The notes beneath the pieces are model-generated. The model did not search any database, had not been told where the DNA came from, and worked only from the letters and a program-made list of their open reading frames with translations. From M3007 sp964481485 (GTDB taxonomy: Bacteria > Bacteroidota > Bacteroidia > Chitinophagales > Saprospiraceae): a stretch of 59,867 bases of DNA. The stretch is taken from NCBI GenBank assembly GCA_964481485.1, contig CAYZVM010000006.1:1-59867 (forward strand), in the 5' to 3' direction. This document shows, piece by piece, positions 1 through 8,400 of the stretch. How positions within the stretch are numbered: the stretch's first letter is position 1; each line of letters starts with the position of its first letter. Made by a program: the position numbers and the translations under genes.

Positions 1-378
1 CTTGAACCACTCAAAACTCTCTTATTCACTGTCCGGCAAAACCGCACCACCTCAGCAAAGCCAAAAGCCAAAACGACAAACCTGATTGTCCTGCTTTTTC
101 CCCATCATGACTCAAGGCCAAGAGACTTTTGTGTGCGGAAAAATTGGACAGCCTCAGCACAAGAGGCGGCAAAAGGACTTGGGTAGGCCATTTATCTCCC
201 TATTGTATGCCTGTTGATGGTTTTTTGGATATTGAGGGTGTTGCGGGGGCGTGGTAGGGAAACATGTATGATTGTCCCCTCCAAAACATTTCTCTCAAAT
301 CGCAGGCCTTACTTGCTTCTGACTGTCTCTTAACCCTGTAGTTTTAGCCCTACATTTTCAAAAGATTCAACTCATTTT
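1..378. other. Left-edge region without a recognisable gene
   Basis: No family could be recognised in these 378 bases. The first forward frame is open from base 1 to a TAG at 184-186 (61 codons), so it could be the 3' end of a gene cut by the window edge, but its translation is basic, low in hydrophobic order and resembles nothing I know. From about 190 to 378 all forward frames are interrupted. The last part should carry the promoter of the membrane protein starting at 379; TACATTTT near 352 is a weak match to the Bacteroidota -7 element. Confidence 0.3.
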
Positions 379-798
379 ATGACGACAGCCAAACTTTTTT
401 GGGCCACATTGGGTGGCAGCATTGCTTATTTTATCGCTGGTTGGTTAGTTTTTGAAAGTTTACTGGGGTCTTATATGCAAACCAATACCACCCAGATCGA
501 GGGTTTTAAGAAAAACGAAGCTGAATCAAGCATGGTTCTAATATTCGTCTCTTGCGTGGCGTATGCACTGCTACTCGTCTTAGTTTTTCATTTTGCGCCA
601 AGTATCCGAAACTTCAAATCCGGGTTTGCTTTAGGAGCTATGGTGGGGATATTGGTGGCCATCATGACCAATACATATTGGTTTGCCACTTCACATTTTT
701 TCAACAATTTTAAGCCTGTTTTGGCAGATATTGTTGCAGCTGGTGTTACGGTTGGGATGATGGGTGGAGTAGTTGCTTGGGTGTTAGGGCGGGGTTGA
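379..798 (+). CDS. Small four-helix membrane protein, unknown function
   Basis: This 139-residue protein has four predicted membrane helices at roughly residues 5-27, 52-72, 82-102 and 114-136, joined by short loops, with a polar stretch around residues 35-50 (QIEGFKKNEAESS) that is probably outside. There are no cysteine pairs, histidine clusters or other catalytic motifs. The helix pattern and size are like small DUF-type integral membrane proteins common in Bacteroidota, but I cannot assign a family. It stands alone, followed by 249 bases that hold a perfect hairpin. The ATG at 379 is the first start after an in-frame stop and directly precedes the first helix. I am fairly sure it is a gene, not of its role. 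Confidence 0.75.
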   Translation: MTTAKLFWATLGGSIAYFIAGWLVFESLLGSYMQTNTTQIEGFKKNEAESSMVLIFVSCVAYALLLVLVFHFAPSIRNFKSGFALGAMVGILVAIMTNTYWFATSHFFNNFKPVLADIVAAGVTVGMMGGVVAWVLGRG

Positions 799-934
799 AT
801 CATACTTTTCTGTCTCGTCTCCCCTCCCACCGCACGGTGTCTTTTGACCCTGCGTAACGCAAGGTGAGTACGACGAGATTTTTATCGAGATGCCGAAAAC
901 AGCAACCCGCCCGCATTCAACACTAGAATCATCC

Positions 935-961
935 CTCCTTATGTTTTTAAAACATAAGGAG
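935..961. terminator. Perfect hairpin, possible terminator
   Basis: Thirteen bases (CTCCTTATGTTTT) pair perfectly with their complement around a one-base centre; in practice the stem is about 11 bp with a T/A-rich loop. A T-rich run (GTTTTTG) follows four bases later on the plus strand. It lies between the membrane protein (ends 798) and the SDR gene (starts 1048), so it may end the upstream transcript. The ATGTTT/AAACAT core also occurs in the palindromes at 17816 and 20971, so it may instead be a copy of a dispersed palindrome. Confidence 0.45.
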
Positions 962-1047
962 CAGGTTTTTGAACTACAAACAGCTTCTAAATGAGGCGCT
1001 GATTTCTCTATTCCACCTACTTTTAGCCCTAAAACACACACTATCGA

Positions 1048-1755
1048 ATGGCAGCATTGTCAAATAAAACAGCCGTTGTACTGGGCGGCACCGGCGGGGT
1101 AGGCGAGGGCATCGTCAAATCTTTGCTTGCCGCCGGAGCATCTGTGGTGGTACCGACCCGCTCCGAATACAAAATCGCACGGCTCCGGGAGTATGTCGGC
1201 CCCGAACTGGCGACCAACCTGCTCATTCGGCAAGGCTCGGTCAACAATGAGGAAAGCGCCCGCGATCTGGGCGAGTTTTTGCACAAAAACTACAAATCTA
1301 TTGATATCGCGGTGGCTTCATTGGGCGGCTGGCATCAGGGCTACCCGCTGTACAGTTACCCGCTGCATGACTGGGAACGCATCCTGCGCGACAACCTGAC
1401 CAGTCATTTTTTGGCGATAAAAACGCTTGTGCCTATGCTCAACCCGCAAAGTGGCTATTATTTTCACATCAATGGGTATAGTGCCGAAGAGGCGTATCCG
1501 ATGGCAGGTCCGGTGGCTATGACCGCCGCCGCGCAGAAATCTTTGATTCAAACTTTGGCCAAAGAAGTGAACCGCACGGGCATCAAAGTGTACGAACTGA
1601 TATTGGGACCCATGAAAACCCGCGACCGCATCAAGCATGGGCACGGGCAGGATGATTGGTATTTCCCGGAAGAAATCGGCGACTATATTCGCGGGCAAAT
1701 TCTGATGAATCACCAAGACGAGGTGGTGCATTATCTGCTTCACAAACCGCAATAA
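1048..1755 (+). CDS. SDR-fold protein lacking the catalytic Tyr and Lys
   Basis: This 235-residue protein has the Rossmann start of short-chain dehydrogenases, with the nucleotide-binding loop GGTGGVGEG at residues 13-21 and the mid-domain ASLGG at 90-94, so NAD(P) binding is likely. At the active site the usual YxxxK is missing: aligning AxAxxSLxxxLAKEV (160-174) with classical SDRs puts Val156 where Tyr belongs and Ala160 where Lys belongs. The preceding catalytic Ser position also reads as Asn/Gly (FHINGYS, 139-145). The protein is therefore either a non-catalytic binding or regulatory member or uses other residues. Length and C-terminus are otherwise normal. It is monocistronic. Family assignment is firm; a substrate cannot be given. 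Confidence 0.85.
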   Translation: MAALSNKTAVVLGGTGGVGEGIVKSLLAAGASVVVPTRSEYKIARLREYVGPELATNLLIRQGSVNNEESARDLGEFLHKNYKSIDIAVASLGGWHQGYPLYSYPLHDWERILRDNLTSHFLAIKTLVPMLNPQSGYYFHINGYSAEEAYPMAGPVAMTAAAQKSLIQTLAKEVNRTGIKVYELILGPMKTRDRIKHGHGQDDWYFPEEIGDYIRGQILMNHQDEVVHYLLHKPQ

Positions 1756-1859
1756 ATGCCAGCGGCAGATGCGTTTGCTTTTTCGATTTTGCCCAGCCTT
1801 CCTTTTGCCGCGATGGAATTTTCCGACACAATTTTTAAGATAGAATAAAATCCATCATC

Positions 1860-2450
1860 ATGCCACTCGTCACCCCGCTCCCGCCCGACCACAATGCCGA
1901 GGTCGCCGAACTCGCGCAGTTTTTCAACGAAACACTCGGTTTTTGCCCCAACAGTGTACTCACCATGCAACGCCGCCCGGCCATCGCCAAAGCATTTATT
2001 AACTTGAATAAAGCGGTGATGGAAAATCACGGGCGCGTCACCAGCGACCTCAAACGGCTCATCGGATATGTGGCGAGCCAAACGGCGGGTTGCCAATATT
2101 GCCAAGCCCACACCATCCGTGCCGCCGAACGCTACGGTGCTGCGGAAGGCAAACTCCTGCACGTTTGCCGCTACCGCACACACCCCGCATTTTCGGAAGC
2201 CGAACGCGCTGCACTCGACTTCGCTGCTGCCGCTGCCGCCGTGCCAAACGCAGTGGACGAAACAATTTCCGCCAACCTCCGCCGCCATTGGGACGATGGC
2301 GAAATTGTTGAAATACTGGGAGTTGTCGCCCTGTTTGGTTATCTCAATCGTTGGAACGACAGCATGGGCACACCGTTGGAATGGCCCGCGCGGGAGAGCG
2401 GCGAGCAGTTTTTGGGAAAAGAAGGCTGGACGGGAGGGAAGCATCTGTGA
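1860..2450 (+). CDS. Carboxymuconolactone decarboxylase / AhpD-like protein
   Basis: The 196-residue all-alpha protein carries the AhpD-type signature CQYCQAH with Cys78, Cys81 and His84, in the context LIGYVASQTAGCQYCQAHT. In AhpD and peroxidase-related relatives this CxxC cycles between dithiol and disulfide to reduce peroxides. Many members with the PcaC/AhpD fold are of unknown substrate, so only a thiol-redox role is inferred. The ATG at 1860 follows a 104-base gap after the SDR gene. The TGA stop at 2448-2450 is formed by the first GTGAG word of the repeat that follows. The gene converges on the methyltransferase gene at 2501. Confidence 0.85.
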   Translation: MPLVTPLPPDHNAEVAELAQFFNETLGFCPNSVLTMQRRPAIAKAFINLNKAVMENHGRVTSDLKRLIGYVASQTAGCQYCQAHTIRAAERYGAAEGKLLHVCRYRTHPAFSEAERAALDFAAAAAAVPNAVDETISANLRRHWDDGEIVEILGVVALFGYLNRWNDSMGTPLEWPARESGEQFLGKEGWTGGKHL

Positions 2451-2524
2451 GGGGCGAGGAGCGAGACGTGAGAAACAAAGAAATCCTCACTCCTCACTCC
2501 TCACTCCTCACTCCTCACTTCTGG
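2446..2524. repeat. GTGAGGAG stutter repeat with inverted arm
   Basis: On the plus strand the words GTGAGGGGCGAGGAGCGAG and GTGAG are followed, after a short spacer, by four successive copies of CTCACTCCT, the reverse complement of the same word. The gap between two convergent genes can thus fold back on itself. The left arm provides the stop codon of the AhpD-like gene and the right arm encodes the last residues (PEVRSEE) of the methyltransferase gene on the minus strand. It may act as a bidirectional terminator; no function is proven. Confidence 0.7.
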
Positions 2525-3190
2525 CTTCTGATAACAAAGAATCCAATTCCCGCCCGTGTCAATCGCCCAGGCCTCCGGGAAAACATCTTTGAAGTTTCGC
2601 TCAAAAAAACGCTCGGTCACAGAGCGAACCGCCGCGCTGCCGCCATGCAGCCGGTTGAACATCAAAAGCCCACCTGGCAGGAGCAGTTCTTCGCAGTCGC
2701 GGAGGAAATCCGTTGTTTCAAACGGCGGTGGTGTGAGGTCATCTTCAAAAATATCCACGATGACCAAATCGTATTGTTCCTCCGTGATTTGAACAAAAAC
2801 TTCGGCATCGGCTATCACGATGTCCATGGGGCTGGAAAGGCGCGAGAGTGTATATTTGGAAGCCAGTTCGGCCACCGTTTCGTCCCACTCGACGGCGGTA
2901 TAGCGGTATTTTCGGTGAAACACTTTTTCCAACATATACGGCACCGAACCGAGTCCAAGGCCAAGTATCAGCACATCATTGACAGGCCGTTCCTCTATTT
3001 TGAGTTGGTCAAAGGCGATGAGGAAATTCTTATAAAGATCGTCCCAAGAATAAATAGCATCGCCGCTCAACAATTGGAGCCGTCCCCGGTCAAGCATGAC
3101 GGAGAGTTCCGGGTTCTGCTCGGAGCCGGTTTCTTCCAGCGTGAATGGCACGACATGGGAGAGCAGTTTTTTCCAACGCGGGATTTTCAA
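2501..3190 (-). CDS. Spermidine synthase-like methyltransferase
   Basis: The protein has the SAM-binding core of the spermidine synthase/PABMT family: DVLILGLGLGSVPYML (motif I) followed by YTAVEWDETVAELA with the acidic ribose-binding residue. Further on are VIADAEVF and YDLVIVDIFEDDLTPP, the post-I and DxD-like loop. Bacteroidota homologues of this type are usually short stand-alone proteins of unproven substrate, so polyamine synthesis is not claimed. No ATG is available near the N-terminus; I chose TTG at 3190 because homologues typically begin KIPxWKK, and the alternative is TTG at 3229 inside a repeat-like spacer. The C-terminal PEVRSEE is encoded by the GTGAGGA repeat and is probably a recent extension. 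Confidence 0.75.
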   Translation of the reverse strand: MKIPRWKKLLSHVVPFTLEETGSEQNPELSVMLDRGRLQLLSGDAIYSWDDLYKNFLIAFDQLKIEERPVNDVLILGLGLGSVPYMLEKVFHRKYRYTAVEWDETVAELASKYTLSRLSSPMDIVIADAEVFVQITEEQYDLVIVDIFEDDLTPPPFETTDFLRDCEELLLPGGLLMFNRLHGGSAAVRSVTERFFERNFKDVFPEAWAIDTGGNWILCYQKPEVRSEE

Positions 3191-3247
3191 TGCATGAAAA
3201 GTGAGCAGTGATGAACGAACAACTATCAACAGACAACCAACAACGAA

Positions 3248-3823
3248 TTATTCTCTGATAAAATCCAGTTCGTGGTGCCGGTCCAACTTGGCAATGGACG
3301 ACGGTTCGCCCGGCTCTTTGTCGTCTTGCCGGTACTTCACCACATAGTCCACGCCGCCGAGGATTTCGCTGCTGATGCCACCAAAAGTGGGCGGAAAAGG
3401 CTCTCCGCTTTTATTGGCAGAAGTGCTGATGAGCGGTTTTCCGAGCGCCTCGATGAGCTGTTGGCAAAATTCGTCTTGGGCAACCCGGATAGCTGCCGAG
3501 CCATCAGGTGCTTTGGCGGCGGCGGGCAGCCCCACCACGCCACGCTCATACACGATGGTCAGGGGGCGCTGGTGGAAAGACAGGAGCGTTTCGAGGCGCG
3601 GGTGAATCTTAGGCACATATTTTTTCAGCATTTCGATGCTCGACACGAGCAGCACATAACCCTTGTCGGGCGCGCGGCCTTTGAGCGCCGAAATGCGGGC
3701 GATGGCCGCCTCATTGGTCGCATCGCAACCGATGCCCCAGATGGTATCGGTCGGGTAACAGATGATTCCGCCGCCTTCGAGCAGGCGTACAATTTCCGAA
3801 ATGTCGTCGCGTAGCAGGAACAT
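3248..3823 (-). CDS. tsaC: Threonylcarbamoyl-AMP synthase
   Basis: TsaC/Sua5/YrdC makes threonylcarbamoyl-adenylate from threonine, bicarbonate and ATP, the first step of t6A37 modification of ANN-decoding tRNAs. The 191-residue product shows the family path: GGGIICYPTDTIWGIGCDA near the N-terminus, then the nucleotide-binding segment KGRAPDKGYVLLVSS, RPLTIVYE, AAIRVAQDEF and STSANKSGEPFPP. It is a short TsaC form without the Sua5 C-terminal domain. The frame is open to 3898, but homology begins at the ATG at 3823. Its promoter region is shared with the divergent T9SS gene at 3933. The methyltransferase gene follows on the same strand. Confidence 0.92.
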   Translation of the reverse strand: MFLLRDDISEIVRLLEGGGIICYPTDTIWGIGCDATNEAAIARISALKGRAPDKGYVLLVSSIEMLKKYVPKIHPRLETLLSFHQRPLTIVYERGVVGLPAAAKAPDGSAAIRVAQDEFCQQLIEALGKPLISTSANKSGEPFPPTFGGISSEILGGVDYVVKYRQDDKEPGEPSSIAKLDRHHELDFIRE

Positions 3824-3859
3824 ACTCAACAATTGGTCTTTTTGATGCGTTAGTGAGCG

Positions 3860-3867
3860 TACTTTTG
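3860..3867 (+). promoter_or_regulatory. Bacteroidota -7 element upstream of the T9SS gene
   Basis: TACTTTTG matches TAnnTTTG exactly and lies 66 bases before the ATG at 3933. A TTTG at 3841-3844 is 15 bases upstream, shorter than the usual 19, so the -33 half is uncertain. It falls in the divergent gap between tsaC and the T9SS gene. Confidence 0.45.
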
Positions 3868-3932
3868 GGGGGCAAAAATCCGATTTTTCTGAAATCAAAA
3901 CTACTAATCAGACAAACACCCTTGATATTGAT

Positions 3933-6209
3933 ATGACTTTGCGCCAGATTTTCGCTGTTTGTACACTGCTGTTGTTATCCGTTGTTCCCGAAAAAATATC
4001 GGCGATGCACATCATCGGCGGTGAAATCACTTATGAGTGTCTTGGTGATGCGCCCAACAATTCCAAGCGTTACCGGTTCACCATGAAAATCTACCGGGAT
4101 TGCAACGGAAATGGTGCCAATTTTGACAACCCCGCCCAAATCGCCATTTACCGAGGCACCGAATTTATCAATGTGCGGATCGACAATTTTTCGGTGCTCA
4201 ACCCCATTATTACCAACATACAGCCGGTGCCGCCAGATTGCGTGTCGCAAGTGCCGGATGTCTGCGTCCAACAAGCAATTTATACATTCGAGCGCAATTT
4301 GCCCATCCTGCAGATTCCAACCGAAAGTTATTTCATTGTTTATCAGCGTTGTTGCCGCAATCTAACCATCAACAACCTCATCAACCCGGGCGATATTGGA
4401 GCCACTTATATGGTTGACCTTACTTACGACGCGCAGCAAGAGTGCAACACGAGCCCAGTGTTCAACAACTTTCCGCCCATCATTATCTGTAAAGATTTTT
4501 ATTTGGAATTCGACCACTCGGCCACCGATGCCGAGGGCGACCAGTTGGTATACAGTTTTTGCAGCCCCTTGCAGGGCGGCGGCCCACTGCTGCAGGCACC
4601 TGCTTTGACCTCTTGCGACGGTGCTCTGCCCACGCCGCCCTGCGGCCCGCCGTTCGACAATGTGCCTTTTGTGGTGCCGACGTACACGCCCGACGAACCG
4701 ATGGGTGGCAATCCGGTGGTGGATATTGACCCTATTACGGGGGTTATCACCGGAACGCCGAATATTATCGGACAATTTGTGGTGGGCGTGTGCGTGCAGG
4801 AATTTCGCAACGGCAAACTGCTCTCCACGTTGCGGCGTGATTTTCAGTTCAACGTGGCCGATTGCGAGCCGACCGTTTTGGCAAATATTGAAACCGACTC
4901 TTTCAAAATAGTGGGGCCGAAAAAATTTGCCATCAAATCCTGCGGCGACAACACCGTTTTTTTTGAAAACAAAAGCATTGACCCCGCAAAAATCACCTCC
5001 CACGAATGGCGTTTTGATTTGAAAAATGGCAACACTTTTTCTGAAACTGTCAGCTGGGACGCGACCGTCACTTTCCCAGACACGGGGTCGTACACCGGCA
5101 TTTTGATTCTCAACCCTAACTCGGAATGTGGCGACACGGCGTATATCAACGTTGATATTTTCCCGAAAGTGACCGCCAGTTTTTCGTTCGACTACGACAC
5201 TTGCGTGGCTGGCCCCGTCATCTTTACCGATCATTCTTATGGCGATGGTGTCATCAACCATTGGGACTGGCGATTTGGGGTGCCGGGCGGCCAATCGAAC
5301 GAGCAAGACCCTGAATATCAATACCAAATACCCGGCGACCACCCCGTCAGGCTGCGCGTCACGGACGAAAATACTTGTTCAAACGACACTATCAAAGTCG
5401 TCAACTGGTATCCGGTGCCGCCGCTCATCATCATTCAGCCGAGCAGCTATTTGGGCTGCGCTCCTGCCGACATTTTTTTCAACAACCTTTCCTCTCCGAT
5501 TGACGAGACCTACCACATCGTGTGGAATTTTGGCGACGGCACCATCTTGGAGGACACCATCAGCCCGACGCATCTTTACACCGAGCCGGGTGCGTATGAT
5601 GTGAGCGTCGCCATCACCTCGCCTATCGGGTGCTTTGTCTCCGATTCTTTTCCCAATCTTATCCGTGTGGAGCCTTCGCCCGTTGCGGATTTCGAGTGCG
5701 ACCCCGATGAAGGACTGACGAATTTTAACAGCACAGTTCAATTTACTGATAAATCCACCGGCGCGGCGTATTGGAACTGGCAACTCGACCGCTTCAAAAC
5801 TTCGCTGGAACAAAACCCGGTATTTACTTTTCCCGATACGGGTTTGGTGAAAATACGGCTCATCGTCACCCATATCGAGGGTTGCAAAGACTCGATGAGC
5901 AAAGTATTGGACATCCGCCCGGTGGTGTTGTGGAATATGCCCAATGCTTTCACCCCCAACGGCGACGGCCTCAACGACGGCTTCCTCGGGAAAGGCTATC
6001 TCGAAGGCGCGGTGAATTTCCGCATGACTATCTGGAACCGTTGGGGCGAATTGGTGTACGAAACCACCAATCCCGATGACGAATGGAATGGCCGTGTGCA
6101 GAATTCGGGCGGGATGTCGCCCGCCGGGGTTTATGTCTATCTCGTCACATTCACCGGGCCGCGCGGCGAGACTTTCGAGTTCAGGGGTTTTGCCACGCTG
6201 GTGCTGTGA
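3933..6209 (+). CDS. PKD-repeat protein with gliding-motility type-B C-terminal domain
   Basis: The 758-residue protein starts with a signal peptide (residues 1 to about 24) and a Cys-rich N-terminal domain beginning MHIIGGEITYECLG. Several PKD-like domains follow, recognised by WRFDL, WDWRFGVPGG, HIVWNFGDGT with HLYTEPGAYDVSV, and WNWQLD, between about residues 350 and 655. The last 90 or so residues form the gliding-motility-associated type-B domain: FTPNGDGLNDGF, WNRWGELVYE, DEWNGR and a final FRGFATLVL. In Bacteroidota this domain sends proteins through the T9SS to the cell surface or medium. The protein is therefore likely a surface adhesin or matrix protein; its ligand is unknown. It converges on the gene at 6234 with only 24 bases between. 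Confidence 0.92.
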   Translation: MTLRQIFAVCTLLLLSVVPEKISAMHIIGGEITYECLGDAPNNSKRYRFTMKIYRDCNGNGANFDNPAQIAIYRGTEFINVRIDNFSVLNPIITNIQPVPPDCVSQVPDVCVQQAIYTFERNLPILQIPTESYFIVYQRCCRNLTINNLINPGDIGATYMVDLTYDAQQECNTSPVFNNFPPIIICKDFYLEFDHSATDAEGDQLVYSFCSPLQGGGPLLQAPALTSCDGALPTPPCGPPFDNVPFVVPTYTPDEPMGGNPVVDIDPITGVITGTPNIIGQFVVGVCVQEFRNGKLLSTLRRDFQFNVADCEPTVLANIETDSFKIVGPKKFAIKSCGDNTVFFENKSIDPAKITSHEWRFDLKNGNTFSETVSWDATVTFPDTGSYTGILILNPNSECGDTAYINVDIFPKVTASFSFDYDTCVAGPVIFTDHSYGDGVINHWDWRFGVPGGQSNEQDPEYQYQIPGDHPVRLRVTDENTCSNDTIKVVNWYPVPPLIIIQPSSYLGCAPADIFFNNLSSPIDETYHIVWNFGDGTILEDTISPTHLYTEPGAYDVSVAITSPIGCFVSDSFPNLIRVEPSPVADFECDPDEGLTNFNSTVQFTDKSTGAAYWNWQLDRFKTSLEQNPVFTFPDTGLVKIRLIVTHIEGCKDSMSKVLDIRPVVLWNMPNAFTPNGDGLNDGFLGKGYLEGAVNFRMTIWNRWGELVYETTNPDDEWNGRVQNSGGMSPAGVYVYLVTFTGPRGETFEFRGFATLVL

Positions 6210-6233
6210 CGCGCCGCGCCGTCACGTTCAGAA

Positions 6234-7724
6234 TCATTCGCTTGGACTGTTGAGCTGGTTGCGGGCATCCGCGCCATTCCAAGATTTCCATGATATGTCG
6301 CGCATTTTGATGTTGAAACGTTGGCGTTTCAATTCGATACCTCTTCTAATGTCGCTCTCAGCCAAGATCGGGTACATCTCTTTTTGCGCCAGCGAATCGA
6401 AGTTTTCTTCCAACAAAAAAAGGTTTTTGTCCGAGACCTCATTGATCATGTATTGCACGTCAATCGCGCCTTTTGGGCGGGTAGAAAGGTTGTAGCGCGT
6501 GATGAGCACGTCCCAACCGATGCAGGCATTGAGCAGCAATAAGGTGTAAAATGCCCATCCATTTTGTCGCCAAAGCCACGACATGGTGCGGCAATCGCGG
6601 ATTTTGTGCCAAAGTGTGATAAGCCCGAAAAACACCAGCGCCAGAAAAAGGATGACACCGATACGTTTGTACGCAAGCCCATGAAAATCAATATATCGCC
6701 CGTTGCGCACACACACCGAAATAGCCAGCACCGCATTTTGAATCAGCCAAATACCGGCGGCTGTTTTCAGGTTTTTGTTTCGGGGAAGAAAGTTGAGGTT
6801 TTTCCGAAAAACATAAAAAAGTACCGCCATCGCCAGCAAAATGGAGGCAATCAGGAAATAGGTGCCTTTATGGACGTAGCCTTTCAAATCCTGCTGTGCC
6901 GCCTCGTCGAAACCAAACCAGACATAGCGGATATCGGTCAAGTTCACCACAAGCAACAGCGCGTTGAGCATCCAAAATAGGAGGATGGCCTGCCGGTATT
7001 CGCGGCGCAGCCCAAGCATTTCGAGCGTTTCGAAATACCGTTTGCGGGGCGGGCGCACGCGTTGCAGTTCGTCGGGTGCGGCGAGGTCTGTTTTTGCCAA
7101 ACTTGTGTCGTTGCGCCAAAACGCCGCGCCAACCATAAAAAAGCCAAAAATGACAAACAACAGGTGCGGCACGGAAATGTCGAACACGAGCAGATTGCCT
7201 ACCTGCCGCCAAAAAGCATCGGACAATGCCGCGAACTTGTCGTTGGCAAAATAGTACAGAAAGTAAAAAACAAAAACCACCAAGAGCGGTACAAAAGCCA
7301 GCCCGATGCTGCGTCGGAAACTTCGCTCGCGTGGTGTGCCTTCCGTGGTGCCGGGGTTGAGCGTTTCAAAAAAATGCCTCGGCGACTGCCACCAACCCCA
7401 CAAATATTGCCGCAAGGCAGAAAACACGAACCGCAATTCATGCTCCTGCGCGAAACCCGCCGCGCACATGGCCGAGATGAGCCAGGCAAATTTGGCGGCC
7501 CCGGAATTGTGCCACACGACCATGAGTGCCGTCAGCAATGCGCCGCCCGCCGTTATCAGAAACCCGCGCGTTTTTCTGCTTTTTGGAAAAAGCAACCACA
7601 GCGCCGCCAGATAAAACAGGGTGAAAATCAGCGTGTTGGCCCCGAAATTTTCCTGCCAAAAGAGGAAATTGAACAAGAAAACGCCGATAAAAACGAGGAG
7701 CAGTTGGGTTCTTGCTTTGTGCAT
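6234..7724 (-). CDS. Multi-pass membrane protein, DUF4173/DUF4153-like
   Basis: The 496-residue product is an integral membrane protein with about eleven hydrophobic helices spread from residue 7 to about 430 and a soluble C-terminal tail of about 70 residues (VQYMINEVSDKNLFLLEENFDS and on). The arginine-rich loop before the LGLRREYRQAILLFWMLNALLL helix and the sequence VNLTDIRYVW are typical of the DUF4173/DUF4153 group, whose function is not established. There are no catalytic motifs that I can see. It starts at ATG 7724 and is separated from the RNA methyltransferase gene upstream by 66 bases on the same strand, so the two may be co-transcribed. Confidence 0.8.
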   Translation of the reverse strand: MHKARTQLLLVFIGVFLFNFLFWQENFGANTLIFTLFYLAALWLLFPKSRKTRGFLITAGGALLTALMVVWHNSGAAKFAWLISAMCAAGFAQEHELRFVFSALRQYLWGWWQSPRHFFETLNPGTTEGTPRERSFRRSIGLAFVPLLVVFVFYFLYYFANDKFAALSDAFWRQVGNLLVFDISVPHLLFVIFGFFMVGAAFWRNDTSLAKTDLAAPDELQRVRPPRKRYFETLEMLGLRREYRQAILLFWMLNALLLVVNLTDIRYVWFGFDEAAQQDLKGYVHKGTYFLIASILLAMAVLFYVFRKNLNFLPRNKNLKTAAGIWLIQNAVLAISVCVRNGRYIDFHGLAYKRIGVILFLALVFFGLITLWHKIRDCRTMSWLWRQNGWAFYTLLLLNACIGWDVLITRYNLSTRPKGAIDVQYMINEVSDKNLFLLEENFDSLAQKEMYPILAESDIRRGIELKRQRFNIKMRDISWKSWNGADARNQLNSPSE

Positions 7725-7790
7725 GGTGCGTCATTTAGGTGTAGTCGGGAGCGATAACGAAAAACCCTGGGCGAGCGTTGCCTTTTTATC

Positions 7791-8318
7791 TCAAAGCGTT
7801 TTTCGCGCAAATTCCCACACCACAATCCCCGCCGCCACCGCCACATTCAGCGAATGTTTGGTGCCAAATTGCGGGATTTCAATGGCGCCGTCGCAAAAGG
7901 CAAGCACCTGTTCGTCCACGCCTTCCACCTCGTTGCCGAGCACGAAAGCGTATTTCTTTTCTTTTTCAGGAAAAAAATCATGGAGCCAGGTTTTGTGCGT
8001 CGTTTGTTCGATGGCAAAAATCAAATAACCCTCATCTTTCAGTGCCTGCACCGCCTCCGTCGTTTCTGAAAAATACGCCCACGTTACTGACTCCGTGCTG
8101 CCGAGCGCAGTTTTCAAAATCTCCCGGTGCGGCGGCTGCGCCGTGATGCCACAGAGCAGGATTTTTTCCACCAAAAAAGCATCGGAAGTGCGGAAGATGG
8201 AGCCGACGTTGAGGCCAGAGCGCACATTGTCGAGCACCAGCACGAGCGGCAGTTTTTTCTGTTGTTTGAAATCTTCTTTGGACAGGCGATTGAGCGCGTC
8301 CATGGTGCTTTTTTCCAT
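7791..8318 (-). CDS. SpoU-family (TrmH-like) RNA 2'-O-methyltransferase
   Basis: The protein of about 175 residues is a minimal SPOUT methyltransferase. It shows the three SpoU motifs: LDNVRSGLNVGSIFRTSDAF (motif 1 with the catalytic Arg), FVLGNEVEGVDEQVL (motif 2) and IPQFGTKHSLNVAVAAGI (motif 3, SAM-binding knot). Such proteins methylate ribose 2'-OH in tRNA or rRNA; the exact site cannot be read from sequence, and it lacks the extra N-terminal domain of RlmB. The open frame extends to 8441, but homology starts at the ATG at 8318 (next ATG 8303). It lies 82 bases downstream of the AraC-MGMT gene on the same strand. Confidence 0.88.
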   Translation of the reverse strand: MEKSTMDALNRLSKEDFKQQKKLPLVLVLDNVRSGLNVGSIFRTSDAFLVEKILLCGITAQPPHREILKTALGSTESVTWAYFSETTEAVQALKDEGYLIFAIEQTTHKTWLHDFFPEKEKKYAFVLGNEVEGVDEQVLAFCDGAIEIPQFGTKHSLNVAVAAGIVVWEFARKTL

Positions 8319-8400
8319 CGGGCAAACGTACAGCAAATTTGCACTGGCAGGCGCAACAGCCTTTTTCCGGCGGCAAAATGCTCTGCGCCATGTGGACGCA

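Noticed and set aside
2470..2520. CTCACTCCT tandem repeat considered as a phase-variable simple repeat.
   Set aside because: It lies at the 3' end of genes, not in a promoter or early coding region, so a change in copy number would only alter the last residues of one product.
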